Part shown: positions 53,321 through 64,000 of the stretch, piece by piece
Layout of the letters: each line of letters starts with the position of its first letter
How positions within the stretch are numbered: position 1 is the stretch's first letter
Source: Desmodus rotundus
Lineage: Eukaryota; Chordata; Mammalia; Chiroptera; Phyllostomidae
Assembly: GCF_022682495.2 (NCBI RefSeq)
Contig: NC_071394.1
Coordinates: 30,848,470 to 30,912,469, forward strand
Reading direction: 5' to 3'
DNA: 64,000 nucleotides
Made by a program: the position numbers and the translations under genes
The notes under the pieces: model-generated
What the model saw: the letters and a program-made list of their open reading frames with translations, nothing else
The model's database searches: none
What the model was told of the DNA's origin: nothing

Positions 53321-53869
53321 CCCACTCCACCAAGCCAACGTCCTGCTGGGCTGGTACCTGCCTCATGGGCAGCCCACTTCCTCTTTAAGAGTTTCCTGCT
53401 GTACCACGAAGCAGAGGCAGAATGGGAAGGGCATCCCTGGGGTCCTCCCAGCCTCCTCTGGCCTGCCACTCTGGAACTTGCACCCTCCTCCCCCATGTCC
53501 TACTCCACTCCCACCCCCCTGCCAATCACTGCTGGAGCAAATAGGTTAGGCTGTTAGACACTCGCCGACATACGGTCAGCATTCACCTGCCGCGGGCAGG
53601 CAGGGAGCAGCTAAAATGAGAGGGTAAGACAGTCCCGTCTGTGCCAGGATTACAATGTATAATTCTCTGCACTTCTCTCCAGCTTTTTTGTAGAGAAAGC
53701 ATTTCACAAATAGGTCAGGCTCAGAGTGAGTCAGACAGAAGCCACTTAAGTCTGCTCAGGTCACGAAAACTCACATGGAGAGAAATGTTCTGAGCAGGTA
53801 ACTGCAGACATCACAATTGCCATTATGTGGCATCCTGGTGAGAGCCTTGCTCTGGGAACGATAATCACA

Positions 53870-53970
53870 TCTGCAAAGTCCCTTTTGCCATTACGGTAAC
53901 ATACTCACGGGTTCCGAGAATTAGGATGTGGACGTTTTTGAGAGGAATTATTTAGCTATTGTCTACAGGC
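53870..53970 (-). repeat. MLT1 LTR fragment, antisense
   Basis: ACGGTAACATACTCACGGGT, TTCCGAGAATTAGGATGTGG and AATTATTTAGCTATTG match the end of antisense MLT1 seen fully at 44.4-44.5 kb. Confidence 0.65.
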
Positions 53971-55790
53971 GGGCTCTTTCCCTATCCCTCCCCCACCCAA
54001 AGGGATTCCCTGGTGCTGTCCTCTCTCTGATCCAGACAACAAGGGTGATGCCCTTTTTACCTCACTTTCTATAACTATTCCTCAGCTCCTGCTTGAAGGT
54101 ACAGCCAACAGGTGTGCTCTGCTGGGGTCTCCCCTCCTGAGCAGCAGACATCTCAGGTGGAATTCCTTCAGCTGGCCACTTCCCAAGGTGTCAGGTCACC
54201 TTGGACCCCAAGAAAACATTCCAGCCCTGGTCCCAACACGTTTTGGAAATGCACGCCACGCCCAAGAAACCGTTTAATGTAGCCACATGGGGTGACCTTT
54301 CTCATTAAAGACATCCTTGACTCTCTGAGCAATCTTTACCCTTTTCTTAGATATTGGCTGGGGGTAAGTGACGTGCCAACACCAGGAGTTGCAGGACCAG
54401 TTTGGATACCTTTTAGCAAGTTCTTCATGGATGACCTAGCACCTGTCTTTAAAATATGTGTGTTGGTAGAGGGAAAGAGTGGGGGTGGAGAGAGCTAGAG
54501 ATTACCTATTATTCTAAGCTTAGGGTGTCAGCCAATATCACCAGGCAACTTAGGAAAGTCTAGCCTATACTTCAGACAAAGAAAAAAGTGATCCAGAAAA
54601 TAAGTTTGCAGCAAAATAAAACGTCACCTATCCCAAAGGTGATGTTTTAACAGAGGAAAGGGCAACAATTGATTCAAATATTTGCATTGCTAATGGAAAA
54701 TGCCCCTTATCAATGGTACCCTTCACAGGAAGCTTTTCATACACCTAACACTGTCTACCTGACCTTAGCATCAGCCTTCTGCAGGGGGATCTGAGCCCTA
54801 AGATACACCTAAACTGGCAAAACGCCTGCTATTGTTACTGAACAGAAAGTGTGGTTTGGCTGCCTGTCATAACCCATAGGCAAATTCTGGAGACAGAGGC
54901 TAGGTGAGAAAAGGAAAGAGGTCTTTCATGCAAAAACTGGGCATTCTGGGAGGATGGCAGGCTCCCGCCTCAAAGCCTGTCCTCTCCGGAGAACCCAGCC
55001 GCCCCTACCAGACCAGTCCAAAGCTGCACCCTGACTTCCTTCTCCCATTCAAAATACTGTCCTTCGGGAATTGCAGGCGGCCCCTGCATCATCATCCAAG
55101 CAGCTCAGCTTCTTTCCCTGCCACTGCCGGGCTTCAGGCTCCCTCCTTTTCAGAGCCACGTGGGCTCTGCAGCTTCCAGGACCAGCAAGGCCCACAGGCC
55201 CCAGCCCACATCCATGAAGTAGGTCCAAGAGGGAGAGAGCATATTTCTCCCTTCCTTCTGTTTAAATCACCTGGCCCAAACTTCCCTGTGCTCCAAGAGG
55301 ATCCAGCCCCCCCGCCCCCCCAGCCAATCCCATCCTTTTCCCAGACTAGACTGACAGGTCAACACCTACCCCACAGCCATGTTGATTTTCACGGTGCACA
55401 TGTGGCTCTGTACTCTGGCCTCGCCTTCGCCTTCGGTCAGGGACCAGAAGGGGGAAGAAGGGTTTTTCCCTTTATCAGTCACTCTCACTAGCCTCCTGCA
55501 TGCTCAGCGCAATGACTTTCTCCAGACTTTCTCTAGCTTTGTTACCCAGGCAACATGACTCTGCCTTCCCTCTCTGCTCCTGCCGGCCAAGCCACCAGTG
55601 TCACGATGGCCAATCGGAAGGCAGCCTGTATGGTTTGAATGCCCACCCTACAGGTGCAAGGTGGCCAGCTGTATTTGGAGTACTGAGGCTGTCTTAGATT
55701 TGCAGAAACAGTGTCACAATCAACGTGCGACATCTGCAGTGCGCATGGGGGTTGGAGCCCTCTCTGAGACCAGGGGAAGGTGGCTGCAGA
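53971..55790. other. Intergenic, unassigned sequence
   Basis: Contains the 195-codon ORF 54904-55491 (+), proline/serine-rich, with no domain and no conserved splice context; treated as chance. Confidence 0.4.
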
Positions 55791-55794
55791 GTTG

Positions 55795-55985
55795 CTCATG
55801 GGTGTGAATCCTGACTCCTCCACTTACCAGTTGTGTTACATTGGGGTTGTTGCTTAACCTCTGGGTGCCCATTTCTATAAACCGAGGAAACCTATATATG
55901 ATACAGGGTTCTTATAAAGACTCAATGAAGTGATGTTTGCAGAGCACCCGGGACCTAGTTGCACCCAATAAATGTTATTTTCCTT
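55795..55985 (+). repeat. MIR SINE
   Basis: GGTGTGAATCCTGACTCCTCC, CAGTTGTGTTACATTGGGG, TTGCTTAACCTCTGGGTGC, ATAAAGACTCAATGAAGTG, CACCCAATAAATGTTATTTT: good MIR order. Confidence 0.85.
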
Positions 55986-56333
55986 CTTTCCACCTTTAAG
56001 AAGTTCTCATGTCAGCGTTTTGGGGCACCTTTTTTGTGTGTCCATATATTAGTGGGCACAGACACAGGAAGGAGTAGTTAATATTTAGTTTTCATGTCAC
56101 ACAGATGCAAACCCATCAGGGACTAAGGACAGAGGCACCATTAAGTTAGTCATCAGCCCATCCTGGGTATGAACAAATTCCTCTGGCATCGTCTTCCCTG
56201 TGTGCAGGCCAGTTGGTATTCTGTAAGGACAGGTTTTCAATCTATAAAGATCAGGTGGTTTTGCTGTGAACCCATGGGGTAATTGAACTCCTTCTACATT
56301 TACACACACACTCACACACCCCTTCCTGGGGCC

Positions 56334-56346
56334 GGGGGGGGGGGGG
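56334..56346 (+). repeat. 13-G homopolymer
   Basis: GGCC followed by G13 and AGGAGC. The second long G-run in the window; prone to length variation. Confidence 0.9.
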
Positions 56347-56459
56347 AGGAGCAGAAACCTAGGACATCTGCACAAAGCAAGATGTCGTGGAAACCTTTCA
56401 GTTTACTCAAGAGAAGCCGTTTCATCACAACTTCAGGAGGGCCTTCTTCTCCTCTTATT

Positions 56460-56640
56460 ATTAATAGGAGGTGCTAGACTAAGCATTTTAGTTGAATCTT
56501 TTCATTTTATCACACAGCAAGCCCATGAGGTTGGCATTTGATTACAGGTAATTTGCAGAGAGGGACCTGGGGCAGGAAGGAGCGCTAATCCGAGGTTACA
56601 GCGTTTGCACCAGAGCTCCAGCCAGGTCTACGTACATGAC
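56460..56640 (-). repeat. MIR-like SINE, antisense (diverged)
   Basis: AGTTGAATCTTTTCATTTTAT, CAAGCCCATGAGGTTGGC, AGAGAGGGACCTGGGG and CGAGGTTACAGCGTTTGC show the antisense MIR layout with heavy divergence. Confidence 0.45.
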
Positions 56641-57209
56641 CTCTGTTCTCCCCTCAGGTGAGAGCTGCTCAGCCAGCCACCTGCAAGTCACCTGATCTTA
56701 TACAAGTGGATAAAAACTTCCAGCTTCGTATGCTTCTCCCTTCCTTAAGATGACAGACATTTTCCCCTCTCCTTCACACCAAGATCCCCAAAAGGCAGGA
56801 GGAAAGTCCACCGTACTGATGTGCTCACATCCCACTGTCCTGGATTCTGGCAGGCAGGTCGACACTTTACCCACCCTGCTGGGGACGCAGCCACAGGGTC
56901 AGTAGTCTTTTGGCTTCAGCAGACGGGCCGGGCCCTGGAGGTGTTGGGTGCACAGCATGAGGCCTGGGTGCTGCAGTCCCTCTCCCTGCTCAGGGGGCAC
57001 AGCAGAGCACCCAGGGGCGCCTGAAGGTAGGGACCAGGGCTGCCATCTGGCCTCCCCTCTTACAGTTGTGAAGGACCCAGAAAGGAGTCTGCACTGTGGC
57101 ACGAGGAGGAGGCTCCTGCCCTTAGAGGAGCCAGAATGATTAAGTGCCAACTCAGGGACCGGTGTGAGCCCAGCCCCGGGGGGTGTGTCACATACAACTG
57201 CAAACCTAC

Positions 57210-57294
57210 ACAAGGCACAGAGTTTATTCTTATATTATTTATTTACTTACTATTATAGCATTTATTACTGTTAACTTACTTTTGCCCCACCCTG
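57210..57294. mobile_element. Mariner-type MITE, partial, opposite orientation to 766-892
   Basis: The right end TTACTTTTGCCCCACCCTG is followed by TA (57295-57296), as in the 766-892 copy read in reverse. The interior TTATTCTTATATTATTTATT matches that copy's reverse complement. The other inverted end is not clean, so this copy is damaged or truncated. Confidence 0.75.
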
Positions 57295-57296
57295 TA

Positions 57297-57830
57297 CTTT
57301 CTGGGGGCTAAAAAATAATAATGTTTTTCCTCTCACCTTCTAAGTTCTTCTGCTAATAATAAAATTAACAGAGATAGATTCACAGGAGAAAATCAAATTC
57401 TAATACATGGGCATGGGGAATTCACATAAGCATAAAAATTCCGAAGACAGTGAGGCAACATTGGGTATACAGGACATTTTGGACAAAGGAGAAAAGGGGG
57501 AAATGAGGCCTTAGGGTTCAGAAGTGACTGAGGAAGAGCAGAACATACATGGCAGGAAAATCCTTCTGGGCAACTCAGGAACAACGGCACACGGGGCACC
57601 TCGCTAACTGGCCCTGCCTGAAGCCCTCTTATTTACCGTACTTACTTCAAATTAGGCAAAGGCAAACCTCCTAAGATTATTCCCTTTCCGAAGCAGATTT
57701 TTTATCTGAATCTCTGGGGCAGGAACGTGGGGGAGGTAAAAGGTTCTTTCTGAGCCTTGTTTCTCAATAAACAGCTTAAAATCAATATCCCGAAAAGGCA
57801 GCTCCAGGATGGCAAAACTTTGGTTCCCTT
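57297..57830 (-). mobile_element. LTR-like repeat, antisense (copy 2 of 2)
   Basis: TAAGTTCTTCTGCTAATAAT, TTCACAGGAGAAAATCAAA, AGTGAGGCAACATTGGGTAT and GTTCTTTCTGAGCCTTGTTT resemble the block at 47.9-48.4 kb. An antisense ERV-type LTR is likely; family not named. The MITE above lies directly beside it. Confidence 0.5.
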
Positions 57831-57904
57831 CAACTTATACTAGAGAAAATTCTTTGTTGTTTACCTGAAAATCAAATGTAACTGTATTTTATCAGGGAAC
57901 CCTA

Positions 57905-58035
57905 GTTGGGGGCCTACTATGCACCAGATGTCACTCTACATTCTCTTATTCGATCCTCATACAGCCCAGGGAGGGAGTGATGATTAAGTGATATTGCCCT
58001 CACTGTGCAGATGAAAAAAGGGATACTTTGGCACG
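57905..58035 (-). repeat. MIR SINE fragment, antisense
   Basis: GGGGCCTACTATGCACCAGAT, TCTTATTCGATCCTCATAC, ATTGCCCTCACTGTGCAGATG: MIR antisense 5' part. Confidence 0.65.
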
Positions 58036-58064
58036 TAACCTGACTTGCTCAATAGGAAACTAAT

Positions 58065-58860
58065 ACCCTGTCCAATAACAAGATTTGTCTTTCTATGTAT
58101 TCAAACGGCATTTCTCTCAGGAAAGTTTCCATTCTATTTGGTTTGGGTTTGGGTTACATGTATTTACGTATTTAATTTTATTGATACTATTGTGAGTGGA
58201 ATATCTTTTCCATTATATTTTCTAACTTGTTTTTGCTGACATATAAGAAACTATCATATGTATTGCCATTATATATTTATTACATTACTAATGTATATGT
58301 GTGCATTTATGCATAGATTTGCATGTGTATATATGTGTATACAGCACCTGCATGCTATATGGATCTCTGATGCTTCCAAAAGCTGTTTTAATAATTCTCT
58401 TGGTAGTCAATCCTATCATCTTCAAATGAAGGTAATTTTGCCGCCTTCTCTCCAATATTTAGACACCTTGTTTAATTATCTTGCTCATCGTATTGACAAG
58501 CACTTTTAAACAAGGAGAAAAGAGTAGCACTTGTCTTTCTGACTTTAACTGAAGTGTGTTTAATTAAGTTTGAGATTTTAAAAGTACATTATGAATTTTT
58601 CATGAGACAGATTATACTAATAGGCTTCCTAATATATTGTTATCTATACATTCCTGGAATGAATTTCCCTTGGTCATGGTACATTCCTTAAAATATAATT
58701 GCTGGAATTTATGTCCAATATTTTATTTGATACTTTCCATCAATGTTTATAAATAAGATTGAAATGGGTGTGTGGGTGTGTGTTCTGTGTGCTCTCTTTT
58801 CTGTCTTGTGCAATTAGTTTGTGCTATGTTTTTTTGTTTGGGAAAGTGCTTATACTGTGA
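58065..58860 (-). repeat. Ancient L1 ORF2 fragment, antisense
   Basis: TTTTATTGATACTATTGTGAG, CCATTATATTTTCTAACTTG, ACATTCCTGGAATGAATTTC, CCTTGGTCATGGTACATTCC and CCAATATTTTATTTGATAC match the antisense L1 reverse-transcriptase region. Heavily mutated. Confidence 0.75.
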
Positions 58861-58884
58861 CACATATGCAGTGTTTGCCTTTAT

Positions 58885-59760
58885 ATGCTGGGCAAAACCC
58901 ACAGGACGTTGGTGATGGTGGCACTGGTCATCGAAGTGGTGGGATTGTTAGGTAGGACAGATAGCAAGCCAAGGCAGGGAGAAGGAGGGAGACATGTCCC
59001 ACCCACTGACTCAGCAGTCCTGAGCCTGGTCTGGTAATATTGCCAGGTGTTCCCACACCACAGGAAACACCATGCTAGCACGGGAGGAGGGCAGCTCTTG
59101 CAATTCTATTTATGCCTCCACTACCTGGGAAAGAAAGCCTTTGAAACTGCTTTCATCCCAAGGCTGGAAGGCGGAAAGGGCCCATAGCCCCCAAAGAAGA
59201 AGCCCATAAAACAACTTTGGTTAATTGCCTACTTCTGGTAACTGTGTTTTATGAGGGAGTCCCTAGTGCTTACAGAAAGAGCCCATAAATAACTTTGGGT
59301 AACTGCCCCACCTTTAATTAACTGCCTCCTGTCATCTATTTGTTTTACAACAAGATGAACAAATGGAGTCTGGAGCAAGATAAGGATTTGGGCTAACAGA
59401 CTCCCACACATGCCTAAGTTTGGGTAGTCACGACCCCCTGGGAAAGCCGTCAATCAATCAATACATAACTTCTTCACCCCCCAACCCACCAACTACATAA
59501 GTCCTCAGAACAAAGGGGCTGGCACACACTTGCCACCCTGGCCTTTGGCCGCCCTTACTTTCACCACCCTTACCCTGCTTTGTCTATGCCTTTCACCTCC
59601 CACCTTATCTAGGCCCATTCTCTTCCCTGAGAACATACCACCAATCAACCCTGCTTGCACGCTAATAGATCTGCTGCTCTGTAATTTTTTACTGTGTTGG
59701 CAAGAAGAATTGAGTTTCTCCCGTAACACGATTATAGGGTCTCCCCCCATCATTTTCTAT
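58885..59760 (+). mobile_element. LTR-like element with duplicated U3 segment
   Basis: GC-rich U3-like sequence with an imperfect direct repeat (AGAAGCCCATAAAACAACTT near 59199 and AGAGCCCATAAATAACTTTG near 59279), CTACATAAGTCCTCAG as a possible TATA region, a U5-like TGTTGGCAAGAAGAATTGAG and CCCGTAACACGATTATAGGG. Boundaries and family are not settled and no viral genes adjoin. Could be a solo ERV LTR. Confidence 0.5.
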
Positions 59761-60278
59761 AATAATCGAGGATTACTTTTATAATAGAATGTTTTAAATA
59801 TATACCATTAAAAGAGACTGATGAGACTACATTCACAGTTATCTCCGGAAGGGGACTGAGGAGTGACCTTTATCTTCTCTTTCCTTCTGTGAACCCTCTG
59901 GCCGTCACTACTGCTCCCTTTGTGTCCGTGTCCCGTACCTGATGACCAAGAAATACAAATATACATGTTTACATAATTACTTTATTAAATGTTGCAAACC
60001 AGGACTTGAATTATAGTAAGTCCATGCAAACAAATCTAAACTATTCTCTGGATAAAATGAACAGGACATTCTGTGGTTATTAAGAGGGGACAGGATGAAG
60101 AAGGCTGTCAGTTGTGAACATCCCCCTTTGGAAACTGGAGTCAGATATAAGTATTGCCTCTGCTTATATGGTATAAAAGCAGATGATTTGTCTAGGGATC
60201 TCAGCAAAACTAGAAATCTTGCTCCTTTAGAAAGTTAGCATTGTAGGTTCAGTGGGACAAGAGGGATTTTCAAAAGCT
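59761..60278. other. Intergenic, unassigned sequence
   Basis: AT-rich spacer between the LTR-like element and the minisatellite; nothing recognised. Confidence 0.4.
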
Positions 60279-60530
60279 TGCAGCCTTGCACAGTACACCT
60301 GCAGCCTCACTCAATACACCTACAGCTTCACACAGTACACCTGCAGCCTCACTCAATACACCTGCAGCCTCGCACAGTACACCTGCAGCCTCACTCAATA
60401 CACCTGCGGCCTCACACGGTACACCTGCAGCCTCACTCAATACACCTGCAGCCTCACACAGTACACCTGCAGCCTCACTCAATACACCTGCAGCCTCACA
60501 CAGTACACCTGCAGCCTCACTCAATACAAC
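60279..60530 (+). repeat. 21-bp minisatellite, 12 units in a strict A/B alternation
   Basis: Twelve 21-bp units, every one with TGCAGCCT-like start and ACAC-like end. Odd units (1,3,5,7,9,11) read ...CACAGTACACC near their end; even units (2,4,6,8,10,12) read ...CTCAATACACC. The even units are identical except that unit 12 ends CAAC; the odd units vary (units 1, 3, 5 and 7 all differ). The real period is thus a 42-bp two-type unit. Because 21 is a multiple of 3, all three + frames and a - frame stay open (repeating CSLTQYT, TPAASLN and so on), which makes misleading ORFs of 94-127 codons. Confidence 0.97.
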
Positions 60531-60861
60531 AGTACACAGATATTGGCGTCTTTCCTCCAAAGATTCCTAATCAGTACACCCACTTGGACGAACTTTCTTC
60601 AGCTATTAAAAAGAATTGCTGAAGTTGTGTCTTAAAAAGTAACTGTTACATACTGTCTTATTGAATGATTGGGTAAGCCTTCAACTGAAGGCAAGGGCAA
60701 GGTTTGGACCATCAGGGCCCTCTGGCTCCTGGGGATGTTTCATCAGCCCTCCATGGGCTGCACTGACCATTAAAGGAGAAACACCCATTATTCAGTCAGT
60801 AGAGGAATTAATTTTCTTCCCATCGCCAAAGGATGTCCTAGTTTGTTGACTCTTTGAGGTT

Positions 60862-61104
60862 GTGCCAAATGCAGAAGTTACAATACCATTGCTAAATCCT
60901 GACGCTCAGATTTGCCCTTGTCTCCCTCAAAGATTTGAAGTCCAAGGGTTTAGTCATTGCCCTGAGCAGGAAAATGATAAAACATATTGTTCATTTAAAA
61001 AGGTGAAAGTTCAGATCTTTCAAATCACAGTCACTGCAGAATTTCAAGTTGGCCAGATTAAGGAAGAAACTTTTCAAACTATCTCTGCATCTTCCGGGCA
61101 TTAA
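60862..61104 (+). other. 80-codon ORF of unknown nature (possible pseudogene piece)
   Basis: Opens at a GTG/ATG-poor start; the protein includes PNAEVTIPLLNPDAQICPCL and QVGQIKEETFQTISASSGH, with natural-looking composition and alternating hydrophobic pattern. An in-frame stop (TGA near 60847) separates it from an upstream open stretch ending SPKDVLVC, so a longer decayed reading frame is imaginable. I recognise no family and see no splice sites, so it may equally be chance. Confidence 0.2.
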
Positions 61105-64000
61105 AAGTGATTTCAATGCCTTTACGAAACATGTTCACTCATTCAACAGTTTTTCTATAAGCATCCACTGCTCTGAAATTCACTGAGTACTGCCAAACAT
61201 GGGACTTGGCTGTGACACCGTAAAGAGATGAAGAGTTTTTCTTCCCAAAGAACTCAGTCAGGAGGAGAGACAAATTAAAACAAACAAAAAAAATTACATT
61301 GATATCAGGACTCACTGAAGACAAGCACAGGGCACGATGAGAACGCAGAACAAGGATGCCTACCGGCCTCAGGGAAGCTGCTGCTCAGGCTGAAGGGATG
61401 ACACCAAGGCAGCCAGGCCAGGAAGACCCCATAAGGAGGCCAGGGCCCCTCCTCCTTGAGAGAACCGAGACCACTCCATTTCCTCAGTTTTTACACTGTG
61501 GACTGTAAAGTACACATGGATTTCTCAGCTCGTTAGGAAGAAAACATTTAAACTATATTTAAAATCAGGATGAGCAAGTGAGGTTCCTAGGACAGATGAT
61601 AAGGGGAGGCTTCACCCTCAGGACGCCCCCTTCACCCTCAGGACACTTGAGTGGAAACCCTGAGACTGACTTCCTCCTTATGTTTGCATCCCAGGCAGCT
61701 CACTCCTCACCCTGGTCCTGCTGAAATTATATAATTTTTTCAACTGTCAAGAGCATACATTTATCAAAACACACTTCCTTCTTCAGTATCATAATCAACA
61801 CTTCAGTCTAAGCCTGCTTTGCATTCAGCATCTGAAGAGCCTTGGGAATTGTTCTTGGCCATCAGCAGCGATGCAAAGTATCCACAGTGGCATACTGTTT
61901 TCCACAGCCAGGGCTTGTGACCTTGACCTCTATGACGCCTTTAAAATTGACAGCATAAGTTCAAGACCTGGGGAAGAGTCCTGGGAGTGCCTGTGTTTTC
62001 TAGGTCCCCTTGAAGCTTCTTCTTCCCTTCATGGAATTCCACATTATGGGAATTAGATGATTTCTCATGAAAGTTAAACCAGAAGCTTTGACAAACTGTC
62101 CATTATTCTAACTTCTCGACATTTTGAAAGTTCTGGGAACTACTCTGAGAGATTTGGCTATTTCCACAGCCTTTATGCCATTGCTTGGCGTGTGCAAACA
62201 TCTTCTGATGATTGTGTGATCTTCCTGAAGATGTTAAATAATAATTAAAAATCTAAATTTAAGTTAAACTTGTCATGTGAGGTGCCATCTGAGCAAACAA
62301 CCACTGAAATGCATATCTGATAAGCAGATGTGTCAGGCCAAGTTCTCGTGTATTTACAGAGGCCAAGACACTCAAGACAGAGCTTGTTCTCAGCCTGACT
62401 GGAAAGTTCATTTTGATAGGATTAACAGCCCAGATGAGCAAGCTAGGGCTGAACGCCTGCTTCTGCACTGCCCATGAACCACGAGTGGTCCTTACATTCA
62501 TAAATGCTTGAAAGAAGTTAAATAATAATACTTCAAGAACCAAAGTTTAACCCCAGTTGAGTCTGACTCCAAAGTCATGTCTCCAGCTGCTAGGCTGCCT
62601 GGCCTGCCCTGGGTCATGGGCGCCTTATGCAGGGTCAGACAGCCCCAGGCCCACAGGCAGTGTGGGGGTCAGAAGCCATGCTATGTCTAGTCACAGATCT
62701 GTTTATAAACCACATCACTTCCCTGTTACAACCTACACTGCTAACTCTGAGGTTTTTAGGTAGAGTTTTCAAACTTCCTTCTGTGAAAAGTTTTCCTTAG
62801 AGAAGTCGGATTATATCTAATGTCCTTGCACAACTGAAATTGCATGATTCTAAGGAAATGTATAGAACTCAGAATTTTAATACCCAAGGGGATCCCCTTC
62901 ATGTAATAGAAGAACAGACTAAGTGAGACTCTACAACTTGCTCAAGTTTGGGGAATGTATTCCATATTTAAAACTCCCCAATAGGCCAGCCCAGCAAAAA
63001 GGAAAAGCCAGGGACGCTGAGATGTACCCCGAACATATCCATGGAACAGCATGGGCTCCTGCTCTGGAGTGTGACCCCAGGAGAAGGCTGCAGCAGGGTA
63101 GCCAAGCCCTGGCTTCACCCGAAAGGACAATGCCTTGTTTCCTGTCCCCTCCAGTTAGCGGGTGCTGAGCTGCAGCCTGAGTCACACGGAGGGGGCTCAC
63201 TCAGCTGCCCCATGTTACCACTTCCTCCTCCCCAGAACAGGCGCTCTCCACCAAGTGGATGTATCTATAAATGCCTCCACCTACAACTTGCAAGGAACCC
63301 TAGACTAGACATTCTGGAATCACTCGCCAAAGCTGGAGTGAGCATTTCCTCCTCAGGGCTCTGGCAGATGAGGGGGTAACAATGGCATGAACATGAAATG
63401 CACTAAGTCGGGACCAACGGGATGAAGCAATTCAACAGCGACACAATTGCATCATAATTGCAACTCAAAAATAAAACAAGCCCTACTCCCAGGGTGTCTC
63501 GTGCTCCAGCTCACTGAAGTGATTGCTTTGTAAGGAGAAGTTGGCTCAAGTCACAGAAAGAACGCATGCCACCCCAGTGCATCTTCACAACTGGCATGAG
63601 CATCTACACCTGAAGTATTTTGATTTATCCCTTTTTTCTCTAAGCAGGGACTTTTGAGAGGTCACCAGGCTGCCAAAGCACGGGAAGAAAGAGCCGAAGA
63701 ATGAAAAACTCTCATTTTTTTCCTCCTTTGAGTGCTGAGTAGGTCAGTGTATTGGCTCCAGCAACGAATCTAAAATTACATTTGAGTAAATAAAAGGGGA
63801 CTAAGCCACTGCAGAAAACACATCTCAAACTTCTAGAAAAAGAATAAGCAGCTTGAACTTACTTCCAGCAATAAATCTATGGGAGAGGAACATGCCACAG
63901 GCAACCCATCCAGCCCTGAATGACCCTGTGATACCTTGGGGCTTGGCCAGATTAAGGGTCCAAAGAAGAGCCACTCAGTCCTGGCTAAATGTTAGTTTAA
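61105..64000. other. Intergenic, no feature recognised
   Basis: AT-rich to mixed unique-looking sequence with no Ves, L1 or LTR signature I can name and no exon. A 15-bp direct repeat CTTCACCCTCAGGAC at 61610 and 61630 is the only small structure. Expected, from human synteny, to lead toward the 3' end of a convergent gene (PLEKHF2) beyond the window. Confidence 0.45.

Noticed and set aside
54904..55491. 195-codon ORF (+)
   Set aside because: Proline/serine/histidine-biased composition from C-rich DNA, no domain, no conserved start context.
60279..60530. CRISPR-like array
   Set aside because: Units are contiguous with no spacers; this is a tandem minisatellite in a mammalian genome.
60252..60635. 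Repeat protein (CSLTQYT units) ORF
   Set aside because: The open frames are an arithmetic result of a 21-bp minisatellite; three + frames and one - frame are all open.
1..64000. A novel defence or biosynthetic system
   Set aside because: The window is mammalian gene-desert DNA with one ciliary gene end; nothing supports such a system.

Overview
The window is vertebrate nuclear DNA, almost certainly from a bat. It is about 64 kb of AT-moderate, intron- and repeat-rich sequence with no operons and no long ORFs. It carries repeated copies of the Ves-type tRNA-derived SINE (GGCTCAG... A-box region, GGTTC(G/A)A B-box region, CAGGGCACATGCC core, TTGATGTTTCTCTC tail), which is diagnostic of bats, probably Yangochiroptera. 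It also carries a mariner MITE with CAGGRTGARGCAAAAGTA ends, of a type I associate with microbats, plus mammal-wide MIR, L2, MER5, MLT1 and L1 remnants.

The only convincing protein-coding gene is at the left end, on the + strand: the last two exons of CFAP418 (C8orf37), the ciliary/photoreceptor protein linked to cone-rod dystrophy, retinitis pigmentosa and Bardet-Biedl syndrome in people. The exons are 1411-1506 (phase 2 at both ends, flanked by AG and GT) and 6191-6344 (ending ...VCGKH-stop). They are followed by an AT-rich 3'UTR with several poly(A) signals, the last at about 8400-8412. A near-consensus CTCF motif lies in the last intron. By synteny with human 8q22.1 (from memory), the remaining ~55 kb should be the intergenic interval between CFAP418 and the convergent gene PLEKHF2, and I see no further genuine exon in it.

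Layout. 1-8.4 kb: CFAP418 3' end with Ves, L2 and MITE insertions. 8.5-13.6 kb: a nearly full-span but internally deleted, inactivated L1 on the - strand with target-site duplication. 13.6-21 kb: mostly unassigned sequence with L1M, MIR, a Tigger-like DNA transposon and a Ves copy with an inverted end. 21-25.7 kb: two related R-U5-like LTR ends on the - strand bracketing undecoded sequence, a young L1 3' end and a Ves. 25.7-33.6 kb: unassigned sequence with MIR, MER5, L2 and an LTR. 33.6-35.1 kb: coding-like decayed sequence split by an ERV-type LTR. 36-46.3 kb: MER5, MIR, L2, MLT1, simple repeats and an L1 5'UTR+ORF1 remnant. 47.9-49.1 kb: an LTR remnant and an MLT1 split by a Ves. 51-60 kb: MIR, L1, MITE and LTR remnants. 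60.3 kb: a striking 12-unit, 21-bp minisatellite with strict two-type alternation. 60.6-64 kb: no clear features.

I did not find an undescribed biological system. What deserves a second look is mostly genome-structural: the alternating minisatellite, the Ves SINE ending in an inverted copy of itself, the LTR sitting inside a possible decayed gene, and the CTCF site in the CFAP418 terminal intron. All repeat family names are from recognition by eye; boundaries are approximate unless a target-site duplication is quoted.
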